Origin: Siphonodentalium dalli
Taxonomy: Eukaryota; Mollusca; Scaphopoda; Gadilida; Siphonodentaliidae
DNA length: 64,000 bases
Assembly (NCBI GenBank): GCA_032622095.1
Contig: CP136061.1
Span: forward strand, 213,682,373-213,746,372
Direction of reading: 5' to 3'
Shown here: positions 32,885 through 44,311 of the stretch, piece by piece
How positions within the stretch are numbered: position 1 is the first letter of the stretch
Layout: every line of letters starts with the position of its first letter
Notes under the pieces: model-generated
The model's input: only the letters and a program-made list of their open reading frames with translations
Told to the model about the DNA's origin: nothing
Databases searched by the model: none
Made by a program: the position numbers and the translations under genes

Positions 32885-33150
32885 ATTGATACCACTATTT
32901 TGGTACCAAAATGGTACCACTCTTTTGGTACCAAAATGGTACCACTCACTTGGTACCAAAATGGTACCGCAATTTTGGTACCAAAATGGTACCGCAATTT
33001 TGGTACCACAATTTTGGTACCGCTATGGTACCACAATTTTGGTACCGCTATTTTGGTACCAAAATGGTACCGCTATTTTGGTACCAAAATGGTACCGCTA
33101 TTTTGGTACCAAAATGGTACCGCTATTTTGGTACCAAAATGGTACTGCGA
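32885..33150. repeat. 25-bp GGTACC minisatellite
   Basis: About ten units of ttttggtaccaaaatggtaccNNN (N-N-N often gct or act plus a base). Each unit contains two KpnI-type GGTACC dyads. Because 25 is not a multiple of 3 the array is open in several frames at once; the resulting W-Y-Q-N-G-T repeats are not evidence of a gene. Related ggtacc/ggtgcc words continue to 33380. Confidence 0.92.
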
Positions 33151-33751
33151 AAACAACACTAGTCTGGTATTCGTTCAACAATATATGATTTTACATCACT
33201 ATATGATATATCGAGTAAACTAGTAAATCACTGAAAAAAATTTGCCACCGCTTTACTGGTGCCATTCCGGTGCATGACCGGGGTGCAACTTCAATGCCAA
33301 ACCGGCACCGGAAATCCGGTACCAAACTGGTACCTTTTCTGGTGCCGGATCAGCACCGAATTGGTGCCTCAATGTTTACTGGGGAGACATGGAACTATAA
33401 GATCAGAGAATACATGTACATCGGGATATTTTGAATATTATGTGATTAAATATCAAAATTTGGACACAATGGCAAGGGTAATAATCTCCATTGAGCTGTT
33501 AATGCGATATGACTAAAATGATAAAAAGAAAAGATGAGGAAAACAAATGGGTGGGGTATCCGCCCGACTGAGGTAGGTTGACCAGAAAGAAAAAACCCTA
33601 AACGTCGCAACGCCCATGCCCTGTCGATCGAAGGTGTAAGGGGTTTTCCTTTCAGCGGTCCTGATGATCATAACTGATGAAAGAAGAATGGGCAAACAAG
33701 CCAAACCAACGAAAGACAAATTGCTGCATCCCAATTGACGCCCATGCCAAG

Positions 33752-34333
33752 TCAGAGAAGCAGCGACCTCCCTTTCTGGTTTATGAAAGGCATCGGTTTT
33801 CCAGCGGCCGGTTGCTGGATCTGAAGATCCGAAAAACCCATTTGTGCAGCTAGACTGGCCGCACCAATACGGAAAGAGTGCCCTTTGAACACAGTAGTAT
33901 CGACCTGACAAAAGGTGAGTGTGCGCTTTAGCGTTTTATCAAAATTGCGACGAAGTGCCGGTCGAAGGTCGGATCGACCGGCTGTCAAAGGACGAAGTGC
34001 CAAGTAATTCCGCAATGTGACAACCAGACAAAATACTGCATTAGGCTGAACCCGAATTTGAATTGAATGAGGTGCCCCTCGGATATTGTGCTTGAAATGG
34101 CGAAAAATTATGGTTGCCAATTGAGTTGAAATTGAGCAGTCATGTACTTGAACTACTGAGGAGGCCTCCTTGAATGTGCTGGGGCAAAATTCCCCAAAGC
34201 GTGCAAGTGCGTAAAATGCTGATGTAAACAGAGCTGCTGTTAAGACACGATCGTAAGAGTTATCGGTAGTGTAACGCAATGCCGCGATAAGTTGGTGCAG
34301 TAGGGGCAAAGTAATAGGTAACCGAATATCCAT
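33752..34333 (-). pseudogene. Tyrosine recombinase catalytic domain, copy 2
   Basis: 193 codons matching 25938-26519 with two or three substitutions (for example ALARFGEF for ALARVGEF). Contains KGHSFRIGAA; the C terminus is frame-shifted with no catalytic Tyr, as in copy 1. Confidence 0.85.
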
Positions 34334-34511
34334 GACCGGGCAAAGCCTTTTGCTAGCAGATCAGATTTTCTTTATCAAAAATAAATGGGTGTTGTCAGGG
34401 AGCATGTTAATTTTGTGCCAGTATGAAAGTTCTGTAAGGGTGGAAACAATTGAGGTTGGAGCAAATTGCTTCGTAAACAAATAAGCCACAAAAATACACA
34501 AGGTATCCAAT

Positions 34512-35589
34512 GAGAATGCCGGCTGATACGGACCCTGGCTCTTACGGACCCTGGCTGATACGGACCCTGGATTTTACGGACCACCGGCTGATACGGACCC
34601 TGGCTTATACGGACCATCGGCTTATACGGACCCTGGCTCATACGGACCTCAATTAAAATATACAATTAAATTTTTTGTGTTTATTTAAATAAAATCTAAA
34701 TACTGACAACGTACATACTGAGATAACAAAAAATCTGATGATAACAAAAATGGAACAACGTTACATCAGACGAACATTATCTAAATTGGGGCGTACAGCT
34801 TGGCGTCTTCTGTCAGTAGTTTGCTGGCAGTTATCCTCATCGACGAGTAGTAGCTGTTGTGCTCTCAAGTAGAACATTCAGGTTCAATGCAGTCATTGTG
34901 GAATTATGCCAGTCAAAAATAAATCAGTTGAATATATACCAGTTGTGTTTTTACTAACATGTTTTCATAACAAATCAAACTCAGTGGATTCATACTGATC
35001 ACCATTCACTGACCATTTATCACCGCGTGTCTGTTTATACAACGACATAAAGGGATCAAACGCGCCTGTTTACACAACGATGAAGAGATTAATTAACGCG
35101 ATTCAATAAATGCTTTTTCAAGCCAGAACATCACCGCAATTCTCAATTAATACAGATATACGTGTGAAAATACAATCATAATTATATATTAAATTCATAA
35201 ATATAAGTTTGAAAAAATCGGTTAAATTCATAAATATAAGTTTGAAAATCACAACAAATTCTCAATTAATACAGATATATGTGTGAAATGACAATCATAA
35301 TTATATATTAAATTCATAAATATAAGTTTGAAAATCACTGAAAAAATCAGCTATATTCATAAATATAAGTTTGAAAATCACCAAAAAAATCACCGAAATT
35401 CTCAATTAATACAGATATATGTGTAAAAAGACAATCATAATTATATATTAAATTCATAAATATAAGTTTGAAAATTGCATATTTTAATTGAGGTCCGTAT
35501 GAGCCGGGGTCCGTATAAGCCAGGGTCCGTATCAGCCGGTGGTCCGTAAAAGCCAGGGTCCGTAAGAGCCAGGGTCCGTATAAGCCGCA
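34512..35589. mobile_element. Foldback-like element, copy 2
   Basis: Same element as 24667-25759 in inverted orientation, between tatccaat (34504-34511) and tatcccaat (35590-35598). It is 15 bp shorter overall, chiefly because one end array has six 16-bp units where copy 1 has seven: a repeat-number change since duplication. Confidence 0.82.
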
Positions 35590-36018
35590 TATCCCAATGG
35601 TATTGGCCATTGTTGGTTGATATTGAGAGCTGAACAGAAAGTGACATATTTGTCCCGAGCAAGCTCATATTGGCGAAGTGAATTTTTGGAAAGTGATTGT
35701 CCAATCAGCATGTTTGTGGTCGTAACCAGGTGTGAAGCGAGCAATCTGGCGGGATGATTTCTTGGTGCTTGGGACCAGGCTTCGCTTGTTTCAGGAACTC
35801 GGACACCTGCGAACGGGATAGGAGATCGCTTAACACATTGTGGATACCGGGGAGGTGTTTAGCTTTGAAAAGAATGTTGTTTAATAAACATGATAACACA
35901 AGCTGGCGCATTAAAGCCAATAGATGCTTATCTTTAGATGTTTGTGAATTAGTGACTGATACTACGGCTGACTTATCAGAATAGAATAAAACACAATGGT
36001 TCTTCATTAAATGCCACC

Positions 36019-37166
36019 CTCTGGCCTGAGAGTGGAGCGAAACGGTCGTGATTGCTTCGATCCTTATTAGTTCCTCTTCGGTCAGAGCGTCGGTACGAGT
36101 GATTTGAGCGGTCTGTAACCTTAATTGGAAGCAACCGCCCTCGTGCTGATGCCGGCGGGTGAGACGGTTTTGGATTAGGCTTAGTGCGACGGACAATGGA
36201 GCTAATCCCTGACGCCGCGTTAGCAGCGATAGAGAGATATCAAATTGCGGATATTGTTAGCTGGAATCTCCAGTCTAACAGAGGCTATTTGACTCTCTGC
36301 GTTGAATTCAGGACGGGAGATGCTGGAAACCAGAGATCTTCCACCTGGAGCAAGACCAAGACCAGCCGTACCATGAAAGAGGAGCCTCCTAAGAAAAAGA
36401 CACCAGCTCGAAGGAGAAGGGACGCAGCCAGACGGGCGAAATGGAAGAAGAAGATGGGGGCGACCGTTGATCGACCGGTCACCCCTCCCCGTGTGGCTCA
36501 GCCGTCCAAAGTCATAGCCGGCGGGTCGAAGTTGTCTGAGAGACGCCCAGACGACTCGACCTGCATGGAGACTGACGACATAGCACCAACTAGCAGGGAT
36601 TCCGTGGATCTGCCGGAGGTCCCTGCTGTCGTCGTCGAGGCTAGCGGAGACAGGGACGTGGATACCACCCCAGATGTTCCTGCCGCCAGCTTCGACGTGG
36701 AACTGGACTTTACACCTCGGACACCGGATTATCAAAACATCCCGGTGTCCTCCAGCTCCACCAGCACCAACAACAACATCAGTGCAGCCTCCAACTTGTC
36801 TGCGGCGGAGGAAATCGTTGCTGACTGCCAAAGAAAGATCGAAGAAAGATCGAGAAAGATCGACAAAGTGGAGAAAGAAAGGCAAGACCGACTTGACATC
36901 GAAAAAGAAAAAACAGAACAACAACAGCAAGAACTTAGGGAAAAAATAGAACTCCTCATGCAGCAACCACGGAGTTCTCCACCTTCTTCGACAGAGAAAC
37001 CAAACTCGAAGAAGAAGCGAAAAAAGAAACGTTAAAGTCAAACATCACAAAAATGCTCACTTTTTTCTTCTTTTTTTCTTCACCAATAAAGGCAACAATA
37101 TGAGGGATTAAGGGGAGGACCATTCGGTGCTTCCGACAATCCCGGGCTAGCCCCCCGAACCACTCA
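36019..37166 (+). mobile_element. 1148-bp insertion, copy 2
   Basis: Same insertion as 23090-24237; flanking 17-bp target copies at 36002-36018 and 37167-37183 differ by one base (cttcattaaatgccacc and cttcatcaaatgccacc). Confidence 0.85.
36196..37035 (+). CDS. Unknown 279-aa coiled-coil, lysine-rich protein, copy 2
   Basis: Intact ATG (36196) to stop (37035). Differs from the copy at 23221-24060 at about three residues, all in the basic region (KTKTSRTMK for KTKSSRTMK; TPARRRRD for TPTRWRRD). Domain layout as described for copy 1. It stays open while every retroelement ORF around it carries stops or frame shifts. Confidence 0.6.
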   Translation: MELIPDAALAAIERYQIADIVSWNLQSNRGYLTLCVEFRTGDAGNQRSSTWSKTKTSRTMKEEPPKKKTPARRRRDAARRAKWKKKMGATVDRPVTPPRVAQPSKVIAGGSKLSERRPDDSTCMETDDIAPTSRDSVDLPEVPAVVVEASGDRDVDTTPDVPAASFDVELDFTPRTPDYQNIPVSSSSTSTNNNISAASNLSAAEEIVADCQRKIEERSRKIDKVEKERQDRLDIEKEKTEQQQQELREKIELLMQQPRSSPPSSTEKPNSKKKRKKKR

Positions 37167-38188
37167 CTTCATCAAATGCCACCAAATTTTTAATGCGAGA
37201 ACTATGGGATACAGCTCCATGACGGCGATGTTATACTCTTTTTCATCTGGATGCCAAATACAAAATATCGATTATGAAAAATTGCCCCAAAGCCAATTGT
37301 ACTGGCTGCATCTGTGTGCAATACCAATTTGGCGCTGGTGAGCCAATGACGGTCCAGAAACCGTGTCTTCCCATTAAGTTGTGAAGAAACTGTTGCCAGA
37401 TGTGAAGATCCTGTTTAGCTTGCCGGTTCAGTTTAATATGATGGTTAGGTTTAGTTACTCCGATTGTTAAGTTGATTAATCTACGCAGGAAAACTCTGCC
37501 TGGGAGAACTACTGAACATGTAAAGTTTAACAGACCAATCAAAGACTGCAGCTCTTTGAGAAGAACCCGATTACGCTGTAAGAAATTAGATATTAATTGT
37601 TGACATTTTAAAAGTTTGTCGGCCGGTAGGCGAGCCATCATCTGATCGGTATCAAGCTCAATGCCTAGAAAACTGAGACAGGTCGATGGACCACATGTCT
37701 TGTCTGGTGCAATCGGGACCCCTAGCTTTTCACAGAGTGTTAAGAAAGCCTGTAAATAGGTTGTGGCAAGCTCTTTTGTAGGACAAATCCAATAAATATC
37801 GTCCAGATAGTGGGTGACCGAGCGCATACCAAGATGAGCCACCCACTCGAGGGCCGTACTAAACTCTTCAAAAAGAAAGCAACTGCTGGAAGCCCCCATA
37901 ACGAGGGGCTTGTCATAATAATAATGCTTGTCTACTTTAAAACCCAGTAAATGGTAGTCCTTAGGGGAAAGTGGCAGAATATTGAACGGTTTTCCAATCT
38001 GGCCTAATATGGTCATTGACAGAATTACCAGCCGGATATGATAAATGCTGGATCATGCGAAATTGTCCAGGAGACATTTTCGGCACTAGTCCAATCGGAG
38101 AAATAACAAAATTAGGTAGCGGTTTGTGAAGGAAAGGTCCTGCAATACGCCCAGCTTGAAGTTCCACGCTAATTTTTTCCATTAATAT

Positions 38189-39389
38189 TTATTTAAACTC
38201 AGTAGCCGATTTCAAGTTGGGTGAATCCAAAAGTGGAGGTGTTGTTTGACAACCCAATCGAAAGCCTTCAGAAAACCCTTGAACTAAAAACGCACGTTTA
38301 GTCGCATCATATCCCTGTAAAAGCCTATTTAAAATTAGGGCCTTTACGGGTGGTGGCAGGCTGCTGACCTGCAGATGGTTTTGACCCGGGGTTGGGTTTG
38401 TTGTTGGCGGCACGGGTACGTGGTGAGCGGGCAGCACAGGATATGGCTTTGTGGGCACGAAAACATTTGAAGCAATGATGGGAAAACCCACAACTTCCGT
38501 TGCAAAATAGACCGCAGTGGAAATTTCGGCAGTACGAAACGGGCACATACAACGCGGTCTTTGGAAATGTCTGCATGCCCGATCCCGATTGAAAATGATC
38601 CCGGACCGGAGCAGATTGCTGACGACGAGGAGGACGTTGTGTCGGTAAAGCACGCTCGTGTAGATCCCAGTTGGTGTTTTGCCAAGGCAAGTCTAAGGTA
38701 GTGGCTCTAAGAGCGTGGAATTCACGGTCATATAGTAACCAGTCATACCCCCTTTCAGCCATCCTCTGAATTATTTCATAATAAGTCAAAAGATTCTCTG
38801 TGGCATCCTTATCCCGCTGACAAAAAAATGGCTATAAAAATTCTAAATGCTTTTTGCCACTGATATAATGTGGTAATTTTGCGGGGTGGCTTGGGGACAT
38901 ACACCACGGGATGAGGTTGACCCTGTATATTTTCCCATGACAGACCAGATGGGTCACAAGTCGGCTCATCTGCTTGGTTGCTGGGGAGAAGTATGGCCAA
39001 ATTGATGGGCTCATTAGCCCAAATTTGTGTTGTTACTTTTAAGGGCACATGTGAGGTGATCAAAAATGGCACTGTGGTGGCCGTATGGAGGGCTGATGAT
39101 ATATTGGCTGTGCCAACTACAGCGGATGTTGACATATGAGGGATGAGAGGGACAACCGGACTTTGACTAATATCAACCCTTGGCCCATGGCTACTGTTGT
39201 TGTCAACATGTAGGAAAGATGAGATGACCCGCTGAAGTTCTGATTGAAAACTAGTAATATCCCGGACAGTATTACCTGCCCCCTGCATGACTGTGGTGAT
39301 TGCCGAGGCAACCTGTGATGGCAAATTGTCACGTGAAATGTCATGATTGTCCGATAGTTCATTATGTGAGGCTGCAACAGCACCGGTAT
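38189..39389 (-). pseudogene. Gag and Pol N-terminus, copy 2 (truncated)
   Basis: Gag C-terminal zinc-binding segment at 38325-38805 (CRNFHCGLFCNGSCGFSHHC), Pol start at 38189-38400, and Gag middle from 39389 to 38809 with the same T7 break. The N-terminal half of Gag is missing: homology stops abruptly at 39389 (equivalent to about 20875 in copy 1). Confidence 0.8.
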
Positions 39390-40198
39390 CTTTAAAAATT
39401 TTAATATCATATAAATTAAAACAGAGTCCATCCTGAAACCATTGTTTCTAAATTCACTTGTTCTCCAATGGGCCGGGTTCATAAATGCGAGTAATGAGGG
39501 CAAATCGCCGGCATTAGTCTTTTATGAATCCGTCCCGTCTATTCTTAACAGTAATGTAATAGGAATTTTTGTTTCTTAGTTTCGAGTTATATTAATGGTC
39601 ATAACATAATTTATTCGCTTGAGTGCGATAGCAAATAGTTTAGGAAATAAAACGTCAGTATGATAATTATAACACATTAGATTTCGCGTTTTGAAAAGGA
39701 ACTATTTTGCGCGTCGGACTACATTACTTGAGGAGCGAGAGAGGCGTATGGATACGGCCTCTTTTCTGCGAATATCAGGCTGACAGAATTCCACCGAAAC
39801 ATCGTTCAGCAGCATAAAAAGAGCCCGTTATTCTCATTACCCATCCAACCTCCGATATTGCCTTTCCTCTCATCCGTTGATCCAGGGACTTATCAGGGGG
39901 TTGGTGACGCGCCTGCATCGCTCACTATATACACCCTGCACATCACCAGCATCTATCATATTTTATAATGTCAACTTTTCCTTTTTGGGGGCAATTTTTG
40001 TTCATTGCATTCTGTGATAGGAGTTGGTGTCGCGCTTGTATCGCACACTATCTCCTTTGTGGTTTGGTCGTCCACCTTTATGTATTTCAACTTTTGTATT
40101 TCTATATTTTACAATTTTTGACTCTGTTTGTGTTGGGAAAAAATCTTTTAAAAATTTAATATCATAAAAATTAAAACGGAGTCCATCCGGAAACCATT
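39387..40198. repeat. 58-bp direct repeats flanking an orphan terminal repeat
   Basis: A block with 'taatatcat.aaaattaaaac' and 'gagtccatcc.gaaaccatt' occurs at 39387-39445 and 40140-40198. Between them sits the orphan copy of the 354-bp terminal repeat and its 3' neighbour. Confidence 0.75.
39485..39839 (+). repeat. Orphan copy of DIRS/Ngaro terminal-type repeat
   Basis: 355 bp nearly identical to 18091-18444, same orientation, but next to the 5'-truncated end of an element pointing the other way. It therefore does not belong to copy 2 as a simple terminus. Downstream (39900-40060) a degenerate motif 'gttggtg(a/t)cgcgc(c/t)tg(c/t)atcgc(t/a)cactat' occurs twice. Confidence 0.8.
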
Positions 40199-40892
40199 TA
40201 CGAAAGGGGAATATTCAAGAAGGTAGATAACTCGAGGGTTTAATATATTGTGAGGGAAGAAAGACGATACCTTAGCTTTGTTGCCTCTGTCGGCACACTT
40301 AATGACATGTCTTTGTGATGAAGGTTATAGCGCATCAGGCGAGAGATTTTAATCTTTTTTAATAATGTGGATTCAAACAGCAGAGCAATTAATGGCTATT
40401 TCGATAATTATCAGGTCCGCAGTTCGATCATGAAAATCTTTCTGATTTTTATGTTAAGATTATTGCTCGGTATTTCACACATTTTCTCCGAGTCGAGCCG
40501 GGGCTGGAGTACACTTTTTAGTGACCATAAATCTATAGCTTCAGTTTTAGCGAAGAAATATTGTCAACTGTTTGCACGTTTATTCTCACGTAAACCGTGT
40601 TTATATCAGTTTTATCCTATTTGTTGTTGTGTATTGCATTACTTTGATCAAGTCTGCGCTTGTGTTATTCTCACAAAAGGTAATGGGTGTTTACATTTCA
40701 CAATTCCAATTGTGGTGTACAGTACCTGAGCCGACTCTCATTTCGCATTACTTTCGTTTTTATCGAAATATAACCGTTTTCTATGGAGATTCCCATGTAA
40801 ATTTGTTCAACCAAAAAAATTCATAGTTTTGTCAATTTCAAGCTAGTTTAATACTTTATAGCATGGTCAGGGCATAATCTGGCCTATCGAGT
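40199..40892. other. No recognisable gene
   Basis: AT-rich. A 120-codon open stretch at 40367-40729 has no domain and no support. Confidence 0.35.
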
Positions 40893-41380
40893 AGACGTTC
40901 CTTCAGTGTGCACAACAAATATTTGGTCCCAACGAAGCAGGCTAAAACAAATCCTGAAATTTGTCAATTTTACTTTGAGTGTGAATAAAATATTCATTTA
41001 AACTTCCAAAATTGGTTGAAATATGCTCAACAACATTCAGTTGAATGGTGACATTATTTATAGTCACCGACTAACTTCCACGATGAATCAAATTTGTTTT
41101 TATTGGTGACAATTATGTCGCGAGTCATAAAATATGGTAGACGTTCCTTCAGTGTGCACAACAAATATTTGGTCCCAACAAAGCAGGCTAAAATCCTGAA
41201 ATTTGTCAATTTTACTTTGAGTGTGAATAAAATATTCATTTAAACTTCAAAAATTGGTTGAAATATGCTCAACAACATTCAGTTGAATGGTGACATTATT
41301 TATAGTCACCGACTAACTTCCACGATGAATCAAATTTGTTTTTATTCAAATTATTGGTCTCAATAATGTCGCGAGTCATA
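40893..41380 (+). repeat. 246-bp tandem duplication
   Basis: Units begin agacgttccttcagtgtgca at 40893 and 41139; a partial third unit (caacattcagttgaatggtg ... gcgagtcataaaa) recurs at 41847-41960. Confidence 0.88.
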
Positions 41381-41542
41381 AAAATGTAAATTTTCTGACG
41401 AAAAAAAATTCATTGTTTCGCCAATTTCAAGCTAGTATTAAGCATGGTCAGGGCATTACATAATTATAATGATTAAGATTGCTAAAGAACTGGAATAATG
41501 AAATGGGAAACTTCTACTGACATCTGGTAAGGATTGAGGAGC

Positions 41543-41805
41543 GGATGCTAGAGGCCCCCACCCACCCACCCCCATGGAATACGGAATACCACTTAACACA
41601 GAAGTTGGAATACGGAATACCAGTTAACAGCCATATGGAATACATAAAAATATATGAAAACTTCATTTTTTGGAAGGTCGGCGTACGAATACCGATATTT
41701 TTGGAATACCGAATACCTCCTAAAAGAGGGGCCGGAATACGGCGTACCTCATAACAGGGCATGGAATACGGCGTACGAAAAAGGGGGTGGGGGCCTCATG
41801 CTATG
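41543..41805. repeat. GGAATAC-rich insertion with short inverted ends
   Basis: Repeats of tggaatacggaatacc lie between atgctagaggcccccaccc (41547) and its approximate complement ggtgggggcctcatgctat (41786-41805). The 246-bp repeat family continues after it. Confidence 0.65.
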
Positions 41806-41980
41806 GAGCCTCCCAATATATTGTCTGCTCCACATCTCAATAGAATTCAACAACATTCAGTTGAATGGTGACATTATTTATAGTCACCGACTAACTTCCA
41901 CGATGAATCAAATTTGTTTTTATTGGTGACAATTATGTCGCGAGTCATAAAAATGTAAATTTTCTGAAGAAAAAAAATTC

Positions 41981-42735
41981 ATTGGTTTGCCAATTTCAAG
42001 CTAGTTTATAGCGAACATGGGAACCACGGTACAATTTATGCCATTTAGGCACACTTCAGAGTGAAATCTGGGCTTATATTTCGGCGAGAATCCAAATCTA
42101 GATTCTCGCAAATTACCCTGGATTCTCGTGAAAAAGTATATATGGATTCTCGCAAAATCAGATGAAATATATGCCCTGGAAATATAGCAAATCGTTTAAT
42201 GCTTTAGAATTTTGTTTTCGGAGATTTATATATATGTTTAAAGACATGTTATGGACTTTTTCGAGAGCGAGAAATTGATAAGTTAGTGCTCAGGCACTTT
42301 TCCAACGTGGGGAATGTTATCATTCTACTAACATCACTGAAAATTTCCAAAAAGATCTACCACACCACTTCATATAGAACATCGTCTGAACTACTCCAAA
42401 TTGTAAATATTTACATCTTGATTCGGGGCGCAACTATCGGCTGTAATTAAACAAAAATCATTTTGCCATCGAGAGTCATTGCATTTAACTAATATATAAG
42501 AATGACGTTGTGTAACATCCATTTGGATTAATATTCGTAACAAATAACTACTTTGAGAAAGATTATTCTTAATTTCTATTTATTTGATCACTCTGCCCGG
42601 TGTCTGCCGGAGTGTTTCACATCACTTTAATCAAGGAAGACTGTTAAGAAAAACTGCATTTCAAGACCACCAAACAACTTTCCTTTTTAGGGCCACACAT
42701 CTTCCAAATATGTACTTCTTCCATTTTGCTATCAA
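41981..42735. other. No gene; short 'gattctcg' repeats
   Basis: A motif 'ggattctcgcaaaa/ggattctcgtgaaa' occurs four times at 42085-42160. Otherwise featureless. Confidence 0.4.
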
Positions 42736-43275
42736 AGACCGAAAAATGTCGTTAAACTAGAGATCCAAATACCCCCTAAGGGCCCCTCTATCTTGAGATA
42801 TTAAAGACCGGAAAATGTCGTTAAACTATAAAGACCGAAAAATGTCGTTAAACTAGAGATCCAAATACCCCCTATATCTTGAGATATTATAAAGACCGAA
42901 AAATGGCATTAAACTATTAATTGTTATTGCTGTTGTTTATTAGGGTTTATCGTTATACTAGCCGCTAGGCCACACACGACGTTGTTAATTTTGCAGGTGG
43001 AGGAAAGACCACGCAGAGGCTCAATTTCACCGGGAAGTGTAGAAACCACCGACCCCCGGAAAGCAATTGACAAACTTGCCCAGATACACGATTCCGGTCA
43101 CCCTCCCTATGGTGGGGTTCGAACCAGCTTCGTCCGCGCTGGACGGCCTGGGACGACGTATTGCACCCGGCACTCTACCGACTGGACCACCGGGGGCCCC
43201 CATTAAACTGTTAAAGACCGAAAATGTCGTTAAATTGCAAAGACCGAAAAATGTCGTTAAACTAGAGATCAAAAC
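42736..43275 (+). repeat. Tandem 'aaagaccgaaaaatgtcgttaaact' array split by a SINE
   Basis: Six copies of aaagaccgaaaaatgtcgtt with longer spacers (ctagagatccaaatacccc). The fourth copy is interrupted by the SINE at 42920-43200. Confidence 0.85.
42920..43200 (-). mobile_element. tRNA-derived SINE
   Basis: 281 bp flanked by cattaaact(a/g)tta (42907-42919 and 43201-43213). On the minus strand it starts ggggccccc, has a Pol III A box (tggtccagtcggtagag, 43173-43189) and B box (ggttcgaacc, 43116-43125), then a body with 'gtggtttct...ggtctttcctccacc', and a tail rich in aataa/acaa. The wide A-B spacing points to a long-variable-arm tRNA ancestor or an insertion. Confidence 0.85.
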
Positions 43276-43466
43276 ATCCCCACCCCTATTTTTAGCTCAA
43301 CTTTACTTTGTAAAGTTTGAGCTATTGCCATGGCTTTGTCGTCCGTGTGTATGTGTGTACGTAAGGCGTCAACAATGCAGGCTACAGGTCGTACCTTTGG
43401 TCGGATCATTATGAAATTTGTCATAGCTGTTGACATCTATGGGAGGCCAAATTCACATTTAATAAT

Positions 43467-43586
43467 CAATTGCGCTTAAGCGCAATCAATTGCGCTTAAG
43501 CGCAATTAATTACGCTTAAGCGCAAATAATTACGCTTAAGCGCAATCAATTGCGCTTAAGCACAATTAATTGCGATTAAGCGCAAT
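43467..43586. repeat. Six tandem 20-bp perfect-palindrome units
   Basis: Unit caattgcgcttaagcgcaat with an 18-bp perfect dyad centred on cttaag. Exactly six units (120 bp) with one or two substitutions in units 3-6. A lone relative (attgcgcttaagtgcaat) is at 44631-44645. Confidence 0.95.
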
Positions 43587-44101
43587 TCATGGTTATATGT
43601 AACAAAACACCCCTGGTGAATAAATAGGTTTCTCCATAACTTAGCATTAATTCCTATTGACATGTCACTTCTTGGTTTCATTGGTTTGGATGGGTAGGGA
43701 GCTAGCCCAACTTCTTTATCAAAATGGCTGACTCGCAATAGTATCACCTTCTGTTTTAGTTGGAGCGATTCGTGATAGCATTATATTATCTTCGGTATAT
43801 ATTAGTTGGGGCTACTTGCAATAGCATTACTTTCTGTATTAGTCGGGGCGACATTGATTTTCTTCAATTTTCGAGTATACAGGCACACCATATGAGGGAA
43901 GCAAGCCCTCGGTGACACCACATTCACACTATATGATCATGGAAATACTATAGATTTGTGCAAGAGCTGCTGATTTAATAAGAAAAACTAGAGACTGAGA
44001 CACCAAAGCTCCAGTAATTACACACCATTTTTTGGACAGGGATGCTGATAATATGAAAATAGGGTTTTTTCCCCCTGATTTAAGTCAATAAGTAAACCAT
44101 A

Positions 44102-44311
44102 CAGTAATGCTCTAATTAATCGACTCCTTAACCACAGCAGAATTATGGATAACTTTTCAGGATTTAGTCGGAAATATGGTTTGTTGCCATTCATCGGAAA
44201 GCTCTCGAGAGCTTTTCGATGAATGGCAACAAGCCATATTTCCAACTAAATCCTGAAAAGTTAACCATAATTCTGCTGTGGTTAAGAAGTCGATTAAATA
44301 GAGCATTACTG
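44102..44311. mobile_element. Tc1/mariner-type hairpin MITE, full
   Basis: 210 bp near-perfect hairpin, ends cagtaatgc...gcattactg, flanked by TA (44100-44101 and 44312-44313). Centre gaaagctctcgagagctttt. Same family as 62811-62988 and the half copy at 17814-17916. No coding capacity. Confidence 0.9.

Larger units (their letters stand above)
35705..38182 (-). pseudogene. RT and RNase H region, copy 2
   Basis: RNase H C part at 35705-36018, N part at 37167-37260, RT at 37243-38182 (VMGASSSCFLF, THYLDDIYW). Here the block before the motif A deletion is readable in one frame (MEKISVELQAGRIAGPFLHK), where copy 1 has lost two bases. Confidence 0.83.
33739..39389 (-). mobile_element. DIRS/Ngaro-type retroelement, copy 2 (inverted, 5'-truncated)
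   Basis: Inverted near-identical copy of 20875-26536. It contains the same 1148-bp insertion (36019-37166), the foldback-like element (34512-35589), the RT motif A deletion, the Gag T7 frame shift and the stop after SATEFK. RT segments differ by about 2 residues in 257. It is broken inside Gag at 39389, so the SGNH ORF is absent. Sequence beyond the recombinase (33520-33738) differs from that after copy 1. Confidence 0.9.

Noticed and set aside
32850-33223. Three overlapping 83-120-codon frames
   Set aside because: All are generated by the 25-bp GGTACC minisatellite.
40367-40729. 120-codon ORF
   Set aside because: No domain, hydrophobic AT-driven composition, no splice or promoter support.
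43100-43200. Functional tRNA gene on the minus strand
   Set aside because: A and B boxes are present but the spacing and lack of a closing acceptor stem, plus TSDs and a tail, show a SINE.
43467-43586. CRISPR-like array
   Set aside because: Units are contiguous palindromes with no spacers, and the genome is eukaryotic.
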